A DNA stretch of 64,000 nt from Serratia silvae (GTDB lineage: Bacteria; Pseudomonadota; Gammaproteobacteria; Enterobacterales; Enterobacteriaceae). Both the position numbers and the translations under genes were made by a program. Under the pieces are notes generated by a model, which worked only from the letters and a program-made list of their open reading frames with translations, ran no database searches and was not told the DNA's origin. Shown here piece after piece: positions 52,358 to 61,790 of this stretch. Position 1 is the stretch's first letter. Every line of letters begins with the position of its first letter. The stretch lies in the NCBI RefSeq assembly GCF_023282985.1, contig NZ_JAGQDC010000011.1:62001-126000 (forward strand). Reading direction: 5' to 3'.

Positions 52358-54268
52358 ATGGCTATTACCCGTCGCGATTTTCTTAATGGGGTGGCGATCA
52401 CCATCGCCGCTGGGCTAACGCCGATGCAGATCCTGCGTGCATCGCCACAAGCTGCCCATCGAACCCTGTATTACCCACCCGCGTTAACTGGTCTGCGTGG
52501 CAATCATCCAGGCTCATTCGAACATGCCCACCAACTGGGGCGTGATGGCAAAACCTTTGATTTTGGCAGCCTGCCGATCGAGGAAGAGTTCGATCTGGTG
52601 GTGGTCGGCGCTGGCATCAGCGGCCTGGCGGCAGCCTGTTTCTGGCAGCAGATGAAGGGCAAACAGCAACGTATTTTGCTGATTGATAACCATGATGACT
52701 TTGGCGGCCACGCCAAGCGTAACGAATTCAGCAGCGAGAACGGCACCCTCCTCGGCTACGGGGGCAGCGAATCGTTACAATCGCCGCGTTCCAACTTCAG
52801 CCCGGTCGCCATGGGGCTATTGAAAAACCTGGGCGTTAGCCTGGACGGTATGGAAAAGGCCTTCGACACCACTTTCTACCCGGATCTGAATCTCAGCCGT
52901 GGCGTTTACTTCGATCGCCAGAACTTTGGCGTTGATAAGGTTGTCAGTGGCGATCCGGGCCGAGTGGTGGCGGATGATATCCCGCGTGACCGCCTCAATG
53001 GTCGCTCTTATGAAGATTTTATCAACGACTTCCCGTTGCCGCAGGCCGATCGTCAGGCCTTGATTGCGCTGCACACCGTTGAAAAAGACTACCTGCCGGG
53101 TCTGAGCCAGGAAGAGAAGATGGCCTGGTTGGACAAGCACAGCTATAGCCAGTTCCTACGTGAGAAAGTGGGGCTGAGCGAAATGGCGATCCGCTATTTC
53201 CAGCAAACCACCAACGATTTTCAGGCCGTCGGCATTGATGCGACCTCATGCAGCGATGCTCGAATCTGTGATCTGCCGGGCCTGAACGGCATGAACCTGC
53301 CGCCGCTGGATGAGGAATCGCAGGCCGATCTCGACGATCCCTATGTGTTCCACTTCCCGGATGGCAATGCCACGCTGGCTCGCCTGATGGTGCGCCATTT
53401 GATCCCGGCGGTGGCACCGGGTGGCAAAGATATGAACGATGTCATCCTGGCAAAGTTTGATTACAGCCAGTTGGATCGCCCCGAGTCTCCGGTAAAACTA
53501 CGCTTGAACAGCACCGGGCTGCACGTGACCAACGTGGGTGATAAGGCCGAGGTGGTCTATATCAACGGTGAGAAGATGGTCAAGGTTCGCGCTGGGCAGG
53601 TCGTCATGGCCGGTTACAACATGATGATCCCTTATCTGATCCCGGAAATGCCCCACGAGCAGCAAGAGGCGCTGAAACAGAACGTTAAATCGCCGTTGGT
53701 ATACAGCAAGGTGGTGATCCGCAACTGGCAGCCGTTTATCAAACTGGGGGTGCACGAAGTCTATGCCCCGACTGCGCCTTATAGCCGAGTGAAACTGGAC
53801 TACCCGGTAAGCATGGGGGGATATCAGCACCCACGCGATCCAAACCAGCCTATCGGGCTGCATATGGTGTATGTGCCGACATTGCCCGGCAGCGGCCTTA
53901 GCCCGCGTGAACAGTCGCGCAAAGGACGAGCGCTGTTGCTAGGAACTCCGTTTGAGGTACACGAGCAGATGATCCGTGAACAATTACAGGGCATGTTGGG
54001 TGCTGCCGGATTTGATCATCAGCGCGATATTCAGGCGATCACCGTCAACCGCTGGTCGCACGGTTACTCCTATTTCCTCAACGGCATGTTCGATGATGAA
54101 GATGAGTCTCAAAAGATCATCGAAACCGCGCGGCAGCCGATCGGCAAGATCGTCATTGCCAATTCTGATTCCGACTGGAGCCCGTATGCCAACTCGGCGA
54201 TCGATCAGGCTTGGCGAGCAGTCAATGAACTGGCCTACGGCAAGGTTGCTGCCAAGGAGGGAGTATGA
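52358..54268 (+). CDS. spdH: Spermidine dehydrogenase SpdH
   Basis: A 636-residue FAD-dependent amine dehydrogenase. The N-terminus has a twin-arginine signal (TRRDFLNG followed by a hydrophobic stretch), so it is exported folded. The FAD motif GAGISG is at residues 84-89. SpdH of Serratia marcescens and Pseudomonas aeruginosa cleaves spermidine to 1,3-diaminopropane and 4-aminobutanal; the length and the downstream cytochrome fit. Its stop overlaps the cytochrome start (ATGA), which supports a functional pair. Substrate is assigned from family and context. Confidence 0.88.
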   Translation: MAITRRDFLNGVAITIAAGLTPMQILRASPQAAHRTLYYPPALTGLRGNHPGSFEHAHQLGRDGKTFDFGSLPIEEEFDLVVVGAGISGLAAACFWQQMKGKQQRILLIDNHDDFGGHAKRNEFSSENGTLLGYGGSESLQSPRSNFSPVAMGLLKNLGVSLDGMEKAFDTTFYPDLNLSRGVYFDRQNFGVDKVVSGDPGRVVADDIPRDRLNGRSYEDFINDFPLPQADRQALIALHTVEKDYLPGLSQEEKMAWLDKHSYSQFLREKVGLSEMAIRYFQQTTNDFQAVGIDATSCSDARICDLPGLNGMNLPPLDEESQADLDDPYVFHFPDGNATLARLMVRHLIPAVAPGGKDMNDVILAKFDYSQLDRPESPVKLRLNSTGLHVTNVGDKAEVVYINGEKMVKVRAGQVVMAGYNMMIPYLIPEMPHEQQEALKQNVKSPLVYSKVVIRNWQPFIKLGVHEVYAPTAPYSRVKLDYPVSMGGYQHPRDPNQPIGLHMVYVPTLPGSGLSPREQSRKGRALLLGTPFEVHEQMIREQLQGMLGAAGFDHQRDIQAITVNRWSHGYSYFLNGMFDDEDESQKIIETARQPIGKIVIANSDSDWSPYANSAIDQAWRAVNELAYGKVAAKEGV

Positions 54269-55446
54269 CTCTGCGCCCGTTGTATCTGATGCTATTACTG
54301 GTTGGTGGCTCGGTTCATGCTATGTCCGCCGGTGAATACGTGGCAAAGGTGGGAGACTGCACGGCTTGCCATACGGCTCCGGGTGGTAAGGAACTGGCGG
54401 GCGGGATGAAGTTCCCAACGCCGGTAGGGGATATCTATGCCACCAATATCACGCCGGATAAACAGCAAGGTATTGGCAGCTACAGCTTTGAAGAGTTCGA
54501 CCGTGCCATGCGTCAAGGCGTGGCCAAAGATGGGCATCGTCTGTATCCCGCCATGCCTTTTACCGCTTACGCCAAAATGAGCGAACAGGACATGCGCGCT
54601 CTGTATGACTACCTGATGCACGAAGTCCCGGCGCAAGACACCGCCAACCGGGAAAGCGATATCAGCTGGCCATTGTCTATGCGTTGGCCGTTAGCGGTAT
54701 GGAATATGCTGTTCCATGAAGACCAAACCTATCAGCCAGCGAAGGATCAAAGCGCCCAGTGGAATCGCGGTGCCTATCTGGTGCAGGGGCTGGGCCACTG
54801 TGGCAGTTGCCATACTCCGCGCGGCTGGGCGATGCAGGAAAAAGGGCTGGATAACCAATCCGCTGAGTTCCTGAGTGGCGCAGAGTTGGATGGTTGGTAT
54901 GCACCGAGCCTGCGTGGGTTGAAGTCGGATGATGTGGTTACGCTGCTGAAAAGCGGCCGCAGCCAACATGCGGCAGTGGCTGGGCCGATGAGCGACGTCG
55001 TGGCGCACAGCACGCAATACCTCAGCGATGACGATTTAAAGGCTATCGCGCAGTATGTACACAGCCTGGAGATAGAGGCACCGAAACCTGTAGCAACTTC
55101 GGCGGCATCAAGCGCAAGTATGGCTTCAGGCGGGCAGACCTATGCGATGTACTGTTCAACTTGCCATGGCAATAAGGGGGAGGGGAGCGACAACGTCATA
55201 CCTGCTCTGGCTGGCAATCTGTCGGTGACGGCGGATAATCCGCTGACTGCTTTGCGTGTGGTGCTGGAAGGCGCTCATACGCCGGTCACCCAACATGCTA
55301 CGGCGATCGTTATGCCGGGTTATGGTTGGGTGCTCGACGATCAGAAGGCTGCCGATCTGATGAGCTATCTACGCGGGAGCTGGGGGAACCAGGCTGCGCC
55401 GGTGACGGCGGAGCAGGTCCGGGATGCACGGAAGCTGACTAAATAA
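54265..55446 (+). CDS. Tri-haem cytochrome c, electron acceptor of SpdH
   Basis: A 393-residue secreted protein with a signal peptide (LMLLLVGGSVHAMSA) and three CxxCH haem motifs: CTACH (about residue 32), CGSCH (about 178) and CSTCH (about 300). The architecture is that of the cytochrome subunit of membrane alcohol or gluconate dehydrogenases. Coupled by a four-base overlap to spdH, so it most likely passes electrons from spermidine oxidation to the quinone pool or an oxidase. Confidence 0.92.
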   Translation: MTLRPLYLMLLLVGGSVHAMSAGEYVAKVGDCTACHTAPGGKELAGGMKFPTPVGDIYATNITPDKQQGIGSYSFEEFDRAMRQGVAKDGHRLYPAMPFTAYAKMSEQDMRALYDYLMHEVPAQDTANRESDISWPLSMRWPLAVWNMLFHEDQTYQPAKDQSAQWNRGAYLVQGLGHCGSCHTPRGWAMQEKGLDNQSAEFLSGAELDGWYAPSLRGLKSDDVVTLLKSGRSQHAAVAGPMSDVVAHSTQYLSDDDLKAIAQYVHSLEIEAPKPVATSAASSASMASGGQTYAMYCSTCHGNKGEGSDNVIPALAGNLSVTADNPLTALRVVLEGAHTPVTQHATAIVMPGYGWVLDDQKAADLMSYLRGSWGNQAAPVTAEQVRDARKLTK

Positions 55447-55489
55447 CAGGTTGTTGGGGCGCAGCATGCTGCGCCCGTTCCCTGATGTG

Positions 55490-56680
55490 TTACAGCACCT
55501 TATGTGGACCGAAGCATTCGTAATGGATACGTTCGGCTTCCACGCCCATCGCCAGCAATTGCTTACCTACGTGCTGCATAAACGGCACCGGACCACAGAA
55601 GTAGTAATGCATCTGTGGATCGCTCAATTCGCCACGCAATGCGCTCAGATCCATCAGACCCTGGCTGTGATAATCGCGGCCCTGCACGTTATCGGCGCTA
55701 GGTTCGCGATACCAGACATGACGGCTCAGATTAGGCATGCGCCCGGCAATATCTGCCACTTCGTCAGCAAAGGCATGCACTGCACCGTTTTCTGCGGCAT
55801 GCAGCCAATGGATGTTGGCCGGATGCTGATTGTCGTGCAGGGTGTTAAGCATCCCCAGCATTGGCGTTTGGCCAACGCCTGCCGAGATTAATGCCACCGG
55901 CGTAGTCGGTTCTACCTGCAGGAAGAAATCGCCGTGTGGTGCCGCGAGATGAATGATATCGCCTTCTTTGGCCTGCTGATGCAGGTAGTTGGAAACGGCT
56001 CCCTGCTCCTCACGTTTGACCGCGATGCGGTAATATTCCCCGTTCGATGCAGTGGTGAGTGAATACTGGCGGATCTCCTGGTGTTGCAGGCTGTCATCGT
56101 TAATATAAACCGCCAGATACTGGCCTGGCTGGTAATCGGCCACGCGACCACCGTCTACCGGTGCCAGTACAAAGCTGGATATCACCTCACTCTGCGGCTG
56201 TTTTTTCACGATGCGGAAGGCACGCAAATCACGCCAGCCGCCGTCACTCTTTTCCGTTTCCTGATAGATCTGGCCTTCACGCTGGATAAACACGTTAGCC
56301 AACACCCCGTAAGCTTTTCCCCAGGCATCGAGCACTTCCTGGCCAGGGCTGAACATTTCGTCCAACGTGGCTAACAGGTGGTGGCCGACAATCTGATACT
56401 GATCGGGCTGAATATTGAAACTGGCGTGCTTCTGGGCAATACGTTCTACCGCAGGCAGCAGGGCGGCCAGATTTTCCAGATTGCTGGCGTAAGCGCAGAT
56501 GGCATCGAACAACGCCTGGCGCTGATCGCCGTTACGCTGGTTGCTCATATTGAAAATATCTTTCAACTCAGGGTTATGGGCAAACATGCGATCATAGAAG
56601 TGGGCGGTCAGTTTGGGGCCGGTTTCGGCTAACAGGGGAATGGTCGATTTAACGGTGGCGATGGTTTGACTATCCAGCAT
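55490..56680 (-). CDS. hmp: Nitric oxide dioxygenase (flavohaemoglobin) Hmp
   Basis: A 396-residue enzyme that oxidises NO to nitrate. The globin domain keeps Tyr29 and Gln53 (ligand side) and proximal His85; then an FAD domain (RQYSLT) and an NAD domain ([19 protein letters not shown]). Divergent from glyA as in E. coli, with an NsrR-type site in between. Confidence 0.97.
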   Translation of the reverse strand: MLDSQTIATVKSTIPLLAETGPKLTAHFYDRMFAHNPELKDIFNMSNQRNGDQRQALFDAICAYASNLENLAALLPAVERIAQKHASFNIQPDQYQIVGHHLLATLDEMFSPGQEVLDAWGKAYGVLANVFIQREGQIYQETEKSDGGWRDLRAFRIVKKQPQSEVISSFVLAPVDGGRVADYQPGQYLAVYINDDSLQHQEIRQYSLTTASNGEYYRIAVKREEQGAVSNYLHQQAKEGDIIHLAAPHGDFFLQVEPTTPVALISAGVGQTPMLGMLNTLHDNQHPANIHWLHAAENGAVHAFADEVADIAGRMPNLSRHVWYREPSADNVQGRDYHSQGLMDLSALRGELSDPQMHYYFCGPVPFMQHVGKQLLAMGVEAERIHYECFGPHKVL

Positions 56681-56720
56681 GGTGATACTCCTTGACGGGC
56701 GTTTTTATGTTTATTTGATA

Positions 56721-56741
56721 GGTGTATTTTAAATGCATCTT
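56721..56741 (-). promoter_or_regulatory. NsrR-type operator of hmp
   Basis: On the minus strand AAGATGCATTT is followed by ATACACC, the same partial palindrome as the E. coli hmp NsrR site (AAGATGCATTT ... ATACATC). It predicts derepression by NO. Confidence 0.82.
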
Positions 56742-56899
56742 ATAAAATTCACCCGTGCTTGTAAATATCCCTGTTTTTGTTATGGAGTTGTTAACCGTCG
56801 ATCGCCTTCACAGAACATGAAAAAAGCGCATTTTGTTGATGAGTAAAACTCCGTTGCCAAAATGCGTCCTTTAAGGGTTCAAAGCCTTACGCCATCTGA

Positions 56900-56915
56900 T
56901 GCCAATCGTTTGCGT
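56900..56915 (+). promoter_or_regulatory. PurR half-conserved operator of glyA
   Basis: TGCCAATCGTTTGCGT matches the E. coli glyA PurR site (AGGTAATCGTTTGCGT) in its right part. It lies about 240 bp ahead of glyA, with an ERIC element between. Confidence 0.65.
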
Positions 56916-56993
56916 AAAAACCTCTGTCAAGACCTATCTTCGATAGGCCGAAACGGTTTACACTGTGACCCAGAACCCATATGGGTAAAATTA

Positions 56994-57117
56994 TCCCCGT
57001 CGTCTTTCAAGCTGCAGCGTTGTTACCTGCACTATCACACCCCAGTCACTTACTAAACGTAAGCTCCTGGGGATGAGATAGCTTGTCGCCTAGCTGCAGC
57101 TTGAAATCCATAGGGGA
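56994..57117 (-). repeat. ERIC element (copy C)
   Basis: A 124-bp ERIC in the opposite orientation to copy B: TCCCCGTCGTCTTTCAAGC at the left, TTGAAATCCATAGGGGA at the right, with core CCCCAGTCACTTAC and GTAAGCTCCTGGGG. It lies 31 bases before glyA and will be in its 5' leader. Confidence 0.93.
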
Positions 57118-57148
57118 AAGCTAGCTGATTTCAGTCAGGAGATGCCGG

Positions 57149-58402
57149 ATGTTAAAGCGTGAAATGAACATTGCTGATTATGATGCCGAACTGTGGCATG
57201 CAATGGAGCAGGAAGTGGTGCGTCAGGAAGAGCACATTGAGCTGATTGCGTCTGAGAACTACACCAGCCCGCGCGTGATGCAGGCCCAGGGTTCCCAACT
57301 GACCAACAAATACGCAGAAGGCTATCCGGGCAAGCGTTACTACGGCGGTTGCGAATACGTTGATATCGTTGAGCAACTGGCGATCGATCGCGCCAAAGAG
57401 CTGTTCGGTGCCGACTATGCCAACGTGCAGCCACACTCTGGTTCCCAGGCTAACTTTGCCGTTTATACCGCGCTGCTGCAGCCGGGCGACACCATCCTAG
57501 GGATGAACCTGGCACACGGCGGTCACCTGACGCATGGTTCACCGGTGAACCTGTCCGGTAAGCTGTATAACGTGGTGCCTTACGGCATCGACGAAACTGG
57601 GCAGATTGACTATAACGATCTGGCCAAACAGGCGCAGACCCACAAACCAAAAATGATCATCGGCGGCTTCTCAGCCTTCTCCGGTGTGGTTGATTGGGCC
57701 AAAATGCGTGAAATCGCTGACAGCATCGGCGCATACCTGTTCGTGGATATGGCACACGTAGCGGGGCTGATTGCCGCTGGCGTTTACCCGACCCCGGTTC
57801 CTCATGCCCACATTGTGACCACCACCACCCACAAAACGCTGGCGGGTCCACGTGGCGGCCTGATCCTGGCCAAAGGTGGTGATGAAGAGCTGTACAAGAA
57901 ACTGAACTCTGCCGTCTTCCCTGGCGGCCAGGGCGGCCCGCTGATGCACGTGATCGCCGGTAAAGCGGTAGCGTTGAAAGAAGCGATGGAACCTGAGTTC
58001 AAAGTATACCAGCAGCAAGTGGCCGACAACGCCAAAGCGATGGTGAAAGTGTTCCTGGAACGCGGTTATAAAGTGGTTTCCGGCGGCACCCACAACCACT
58101 TGTTCCTGCTGGATCTGGTGGATAAGAACCTGACCGGTAAAGAAGCCGATGCCGCGTTGGGCCGTGCTAACATCACCGTAAACAAGAACAGCGTGCCAAA
58201 CGATCCGAAGAGCCCGTTTGTGACTTCTGGCATCCGTCTGGGTACCCCAGCGGTAACTCGTCGTGGCTTTAAAGAAGCCGAAGTGCGTGAACTGGCTGGC
58301 TGGATCTGTGACGTGCTGGACAACCTGAACGACGAAGCCACTATCGAACGTACCAAGAAGAAAGTGCTGGATATCTGCGCTCGCTTCCCGGTTTACGCCT
58401 AA
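57149..58402 (+). CDS. glyA: Serine hydroxymethyltransferase
   Basis: A 417-residue PLP enzyme that interconverts serine and glycine and feeds one-carbon units. The PLP lysine is in [14 protein letters not shown] (about residue 229). The ATG at 57149 follows AGGAG and gives [16 protein letters not shown], as in E. coli. Leader contains ERIC copy C. Confidence 0.98.
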   Translation: MLKREMNIADYDAELWHAMEQEVVRQEEHIELIASENYTSPRVMQAQGSQLTNKYAEGYPGKRYYGGCEYVDIVEQLAIDRAKELFGADYANVQPHSGSQANFAVYTALLQPGDTILGMNLAHGGHLTHGSPVNLSGKLYNVVPYGIDETGQIDYNDLAKQAQTHKPKMIIGGFSAFSGVVDWAKMREIADSIGAYLFVDMAHVAGLIAAGVYPTPVPHAHIVTTTTHKTLAGPRGGLILAKGGDEELYKKLNSAVFPGGQGGPLMHVIAGKAVALKEAMEPEFKVYQQQVADNAKAMVKVFLERGYKVVSGGTHNHLFLLDLVDKNLTGKEADAALGRANITVNKNSVPNDPKSPFVTSGIRLGTPAVTRRGFKEAEVRELAGWICDVLDNLNDEATIERTKKKVLDICARFPVYA

Positions 58403-58424
58403 GTACTTCGATTGGTTTGCAGAT

Positions 58425-58448
58425 AAACCCGCCTCGGCGGGTTTTTTT
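58425..58448 (+). terminator. glyA terminator
   Basis: AAACCCGCCTCGGCGGGTTTTTTT: CCCGC pairs with GCGGG on loop CTCG, with A and T flanks. Confidence 0.88.
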
Positions 58449-58562
58449 AGCGTTGTTGCAGCTAAACTGTGAACTACTTTGCACTCTAGCCCTTTGAGCA
58501 TGAATGAAGATTGCTGCAAGGTGTGAGCTCTGTCAAAGTATTGCCCTCATCCTGGAGGGAAC

Positions 58563-59714
58563 ATGGTTCTGCAATCAACGCGTTGGCTTGCTCTCAGTTA
58601 TTTCACGTACTTCTTTTCCTATGGCATCTATCTACCGTTTTGGAGCGTTTGGTTAAAAGGCGAGGGGATACCGCCTGAAACCATCGGTATTTTGCTCGGC
58701 GCTGGCCTGGTAGCGCGTTTCTTGGGGAGCCTGCTGATTGCTCCACGCGTGAAAGATCCCTCTTATTTAATCACCGCGTTGCGCCTGTTGGCGTTGCTCT
58801 CCCTGGCGTTTGCCGTCGGCTTCTGTTTCGGTAATGGCTGGGCCTGGCTGATGCTGGTGATCGCCGGTTTTAACCTGTTCTTCTCCCCGCTGGTTCCCCT
58901 TACCGATGCGTTGGCTGCCACCTGGCAACGGCAGATCACTCTGGACTATGGCCGAGTGCGGCTATGGGGATCGCTGGCCTTTGTGATCGGTTCGGCGTTA
59001 ACCGGCAAGCTGGTGTCCGTTTGGGGCCATAATGCGATTTTGATCAGCCTGTTGGTCAGTATCCTGGCGATGTTGGTGGGTATGTTGCTGAAACCGAGCG
59101 TGCTGCCACAAGGTGAGGCACGGGCGCAGAATGAACCTAGCCGCTCCTGGCGCGAACTGCTCAGCGAAGGGCCAGTCTGGCGTTTTCTGCTGTGCGTGAC
59201 GCTGTTGCAAGGGGCACATGCCGGTTATTACAGCTTTGCCTCCATCTATTGGGAAGAAGCGGGTTACTCCGCGGCAACTATCGGCTACCTGTGGTCTTTG
59301 GGTGTGGTCGCCGAAGTGGTTATCTTTGCCAGCAGCAATTTCCTGTTCCGCCGCTGGAACGCGCGTAATCTGCTGTTACTTTCCGCCGTGTGCGGCCTGT
59401 TGCGTTGGGGCCTGATGGCAACCACGACGGAAATCGGCTGGTTGTTGCTGGTGCAAGTGCTGCATTGTGGCACCTTCACGGTCTGCCATCTGGCGGCGAT
59501 GCGCTTTATTGCGGCGCGTCAGGGGGCGGAAGTGATCCGTCTGCAGGCGGTGTATTCGGCGCTGGCGATGGGCGGCGGCATTGCCGTGATGACCGTGGTG
59601 GCGGGCTTCCTGTTCGAGCACTATCAGGGCGGAGTGTTCTGGGTGATGGTGGCGGTAGTGGTACCAGCGTTGTTTATTCGCCCACCGGCGGTAGCGGTTA
59701 GCAGCAACCGCTAA
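58563..59714 (+). CDS. hcaT: MFS transporter HcaT (3-phenylpropionate type)
   Basis: A 383-residue 12-segment major facilitator. MVLQSTRWLALSYFTYFFSY, GLVARFLGSLLIAPRV and LQVLHCGTFTVCHLAAMRFI match E. coli HcaT. In E. coli it is thought to import 3-phenylpropionate, but the hca catabolic genes are not next to it here. Stop overlaps that of the convergent csiE. Confidence 0.92.
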   Translation: MVLQSTRWLALSYFTYFFSYGIYLPFWSVWLKGEGIPPETIGILLGAGLVARFLGSLLIAPRVKDPSYLITALRLLALLSLAFAVGFCFGNGWAWLMLVIAGFNLFFSPLVPLTDALAATWQRQITLDYGRVRLWGSLAFVIGSALTGKLVSVWGHNAILISLLVSILAMLVGMLLKPSVLPQGEARAQNEPSRSWRELLSEGPVWRFLLCVTLLQGAHAGYYSFASIYWEEAGYSAATIGYLWSLGVVAEVVIFASSNFLFRRWNARNLLLLSAVCGLLRWGLMATTTEIGWLLLVQVLHCGTFTVCHLAAMRFIAARQGAEVIRLQAVYSALAMGGGIAVMTVVAGFLFEHYQGGVFWVMVAVVVPALFIRPPAVAVSSNR

Positions 59715-60976
59715 TGGCTTTCCAGCAGCGCACGGATCGCCTTGCGCTGCTGACGCTCTAGTGGCAGTTCGGTAATAATCAGTGTAGGTGGTTGCTCCTG
59801 GTTCGGTGTGGCGTAGGGGCTAATCACCAGCGTAATCCCTTGCGGTGCGCCAGCAAGCAGGTAGTCGTGTAAGGGCTGATATTTGATATTCAATGGCAAT
59901 AGCGTCAGCTCGCGGATCTGATATTCCACTTCTTCTTCCAACTGCGGGTTATCCAGCGTTAGCAACAGTATCTGCTTTTCATGCAGCGCATTGCCCTGCA
60001 TCAACCAGGCACCGAAGCTGATCGCCACTAGCCCTGCTTCTTCCCGCGAAAATTGAATCTCATACTCCTGTTCAAATGGCGCTAACGCCTCTTGCGTGGT
60101 GCGCATCAGCCGGGGATATTTACGGACCACCTCTTCCAGTAGCGTATTGTCGATGCCGATAGCAAACCGGCAGCGTTCCACGGCAGGGGCCAAATGGGCA
60201 AACAGCTGGCTGATTAACCCCTCCTGGCTGCTGAAATGCATGCCGGAGATCTGCTGGAAGCGTTCCACCACCTGGCCAATGGCCGCCATCAGGCGTTGGT
60301 CCTCTGGCGAATCGCTGCTCTGGTAGCTGTGACTTTTCAGCAGGGTAAACATCAACACCAGGAAGTCGCGCTCTCTACTATCACCGGGCTGGCCAAACAA
60401 CTGATTCAGCGCTTGATGCAGTCCCACCGTCGCCAGGTGCTCTGGCTTGCTTTGCAGCCACTCATGTTGGCGGCGATCAAATTGAGGATGGCGCTGATGC
60501 TGGCTAGCCCAGACGCAATAACAAAGATAGTGTTGCAAGAACTGCCGGTCGCGCTGTTCAAAACGGCGGTTAAGGCGCTGTTCACATTGATTGATGCACA
60601 ATTCCAGTGCCGGAAGCTGTTGGTGCTGAAGCTGTATCGCCCGCTGAAACTGAGGGCCAAAGTGTTGTTCGACAAACTCTGGGCTGCAACGTAAGGCTCG
60701 CCGTAGCCATTGGAGCAGACACAAACGAAGATCCAGCTCGCTGCCTTGGATCTGGTAGCCCTCGTCGGGGTCGCCGCTGATTTCCAGATGATGGAAATGC
60801 TGGATCTCGCTGGCAACCTCGGCTATATCTTGCCGGGTAATGAGCAGGTCTACGCCGTTGATTTGGCCGATTGTCTCCAGTTGTACCGAGGGTACTGGCG
60901 CATACAGCATCAGCAGTAAATGACAGCGCCGTTGTTGACCGGAGAACTCAGGCGCAGAAGAAGTCTCCAGGCTCAT
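59711..60976 (-). CDS. csiE: Stationary-phase protein CsiE
   Basis: A 421-residue protein with a PRD domain (from about residue 290: FAIGIDNTLLEEVVRKYPRLMRTTQEAL). In E. coli csiE is induced in stationary phase under cAMP-CRP and RpoS. The PRD may be phosphorylated by HPr. Target function unknown. Convergent overlap with hcaT. Confidence 0.93.
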   Translation of the reverse strand: MSLETSSAPEFSGQQRRCHLLLMLYAPVPSVQLETIGQINGVDLLITRQDIAEVASEIQHFHHLEISGDPDEGYQIQGSELDLRLCLLQWLRRALRCSPEFVEQHFGPQFQRAIQLQHQQLPALELCINQCEQRLNRRFEQRDRQFLQHYLCYCVWASQHQRHPQFDRRQHEWLQSKPEHLATVGLHQALNQLFGQPGDSRERDFLVLMFTLLKSHSYQSSDSPEDQRLMAAIGQVVERFQQISGMHFSSQEGLISQLFAHLAPAVERCRFAIGIDNTLLEEVVRKYPRLMRTTQEALAPFEQEYEIQFSREEAGLVAISFGAWLMQGNALHEKQILLLTLDNPQLEEEVEYQIRELTLLPLNIKYQPLHDYLLAGAPQGITLVISPYATPNQEQPPTLIITELPLERQQRKAIRALLESH

Positions 60977-61120
60977 ATCACCTTCTGGCAGGTTGTTTTT
61001 AAATTATGTTTAAGCATAGCAAAAGGCTCTGCGGGGGCGTGGTCGTTACCCCTGCTTTTACTTCGGCTTACTACTTTCGTCACAGTTATTCGGCTTGTTA
61101 ACGCCGGTTGAGGTTTGGTT

Positions 61121-61140
61121 GATGTTATATTATAACAATA
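61121..61140 (+). promoter_or_regulatory. Zur-type zinc operator ahead of zevAB
   Basis: GATGTTATATTATAACAATA contains the perfect palindrome TGTTATA-T-TATAACA (61123-61137), the core of the enterobacterial Zur box. It lies 15-18 bases before the chosen start of the next gene, so repressor would block the promoter or early transcript. Confidence 0.83.
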
Positions 61141-61154
61141 AAAAGTATGCTTGG

Positions 61155-61790
61155 ATGATGAAACGCCGCGCACTGGTGGCCTGCTTACTCATGATGATCA
61201 GCATGGGCGCACTCGCTCATCCTCACAGTTTTATCGATATGAACACCACCTTTGTGGCTAAGGATCAGAAGCTGACCGGTTTAAAAATGGTTTGGGTAAT
61301 GGATGAGATCACCTCGGCGGATCTGCTGTATGACGCAGAAAATGCCAACAGCGATTCAGAAGTCTGGAAAAAACTGGCGGCGGAAGTGATGGCTAACGTC
61401 CTCGGGCAGCACTATTTCACCGATATTTACCGCGCAGGCAAACCGGTGAAATACCTCAATCTGCCAACCGAATACCATCTATCCCGGCAGGGTCATAAGG
61501 CGGTACTGGAGTTTGTGTTACCGCTGGCTGAGCCACAGCCGTTGGTGGGAAAGCCCTTTGAGATTTCCACCTACGATCCCACCTATTTTGTGGACATGAC
61601 CTATCAGGATCAACAGGCGCTGCACTTGCCACCAGAGATGGCAAAACAGTGCAAATTCAGCCTGATGACACCAAAGCCTGATTCGTCATTACAAGCCTAT
61701 GCATTGTCTCTCGATAAGAACGACTCGCCCGGCGAAGATATGGCATTAGGGCAACAGTTTGCCCAGCGGGTGACGCTAACATGTCAGTAA
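61155..61790 (+). CDS. zevA: ZevA-like periplasmic DUF1007 protein
   Basis: A 211-residue exported protein with a signal peptide (KRRALVACLLMMISMGALA) and the mature start HPHSFIDMNTTF, the histidine-bearing mark of DUF1007. In Haemophilus influenzae ZevA and ZevB form a zinc uptake pair. Starts at ATGATG (61155); ATGs further up lie inside the Zur box and are excluded. Stop overlaps zevB by ten bases. Confidence 0.83.
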   Translation: MMKRRALVACLLMMISMGALAHPHSFIDMNTTFVAKDQKLTGLKMVWVMDEITSADLLYDAENANSDSEVWKKLAAEVMANVLGQHYFTDIYRAGKPVKYLNLPTEYHLSRQGHKAVLEFVLPLAEPQPLVGKPFEISTYDPTYFVDMTYQDQQALHLPPEMAKQCKFSLMTPKPDSSLQAYALSLDKNDSPGEDMALGQQFAQRVTLTCQ

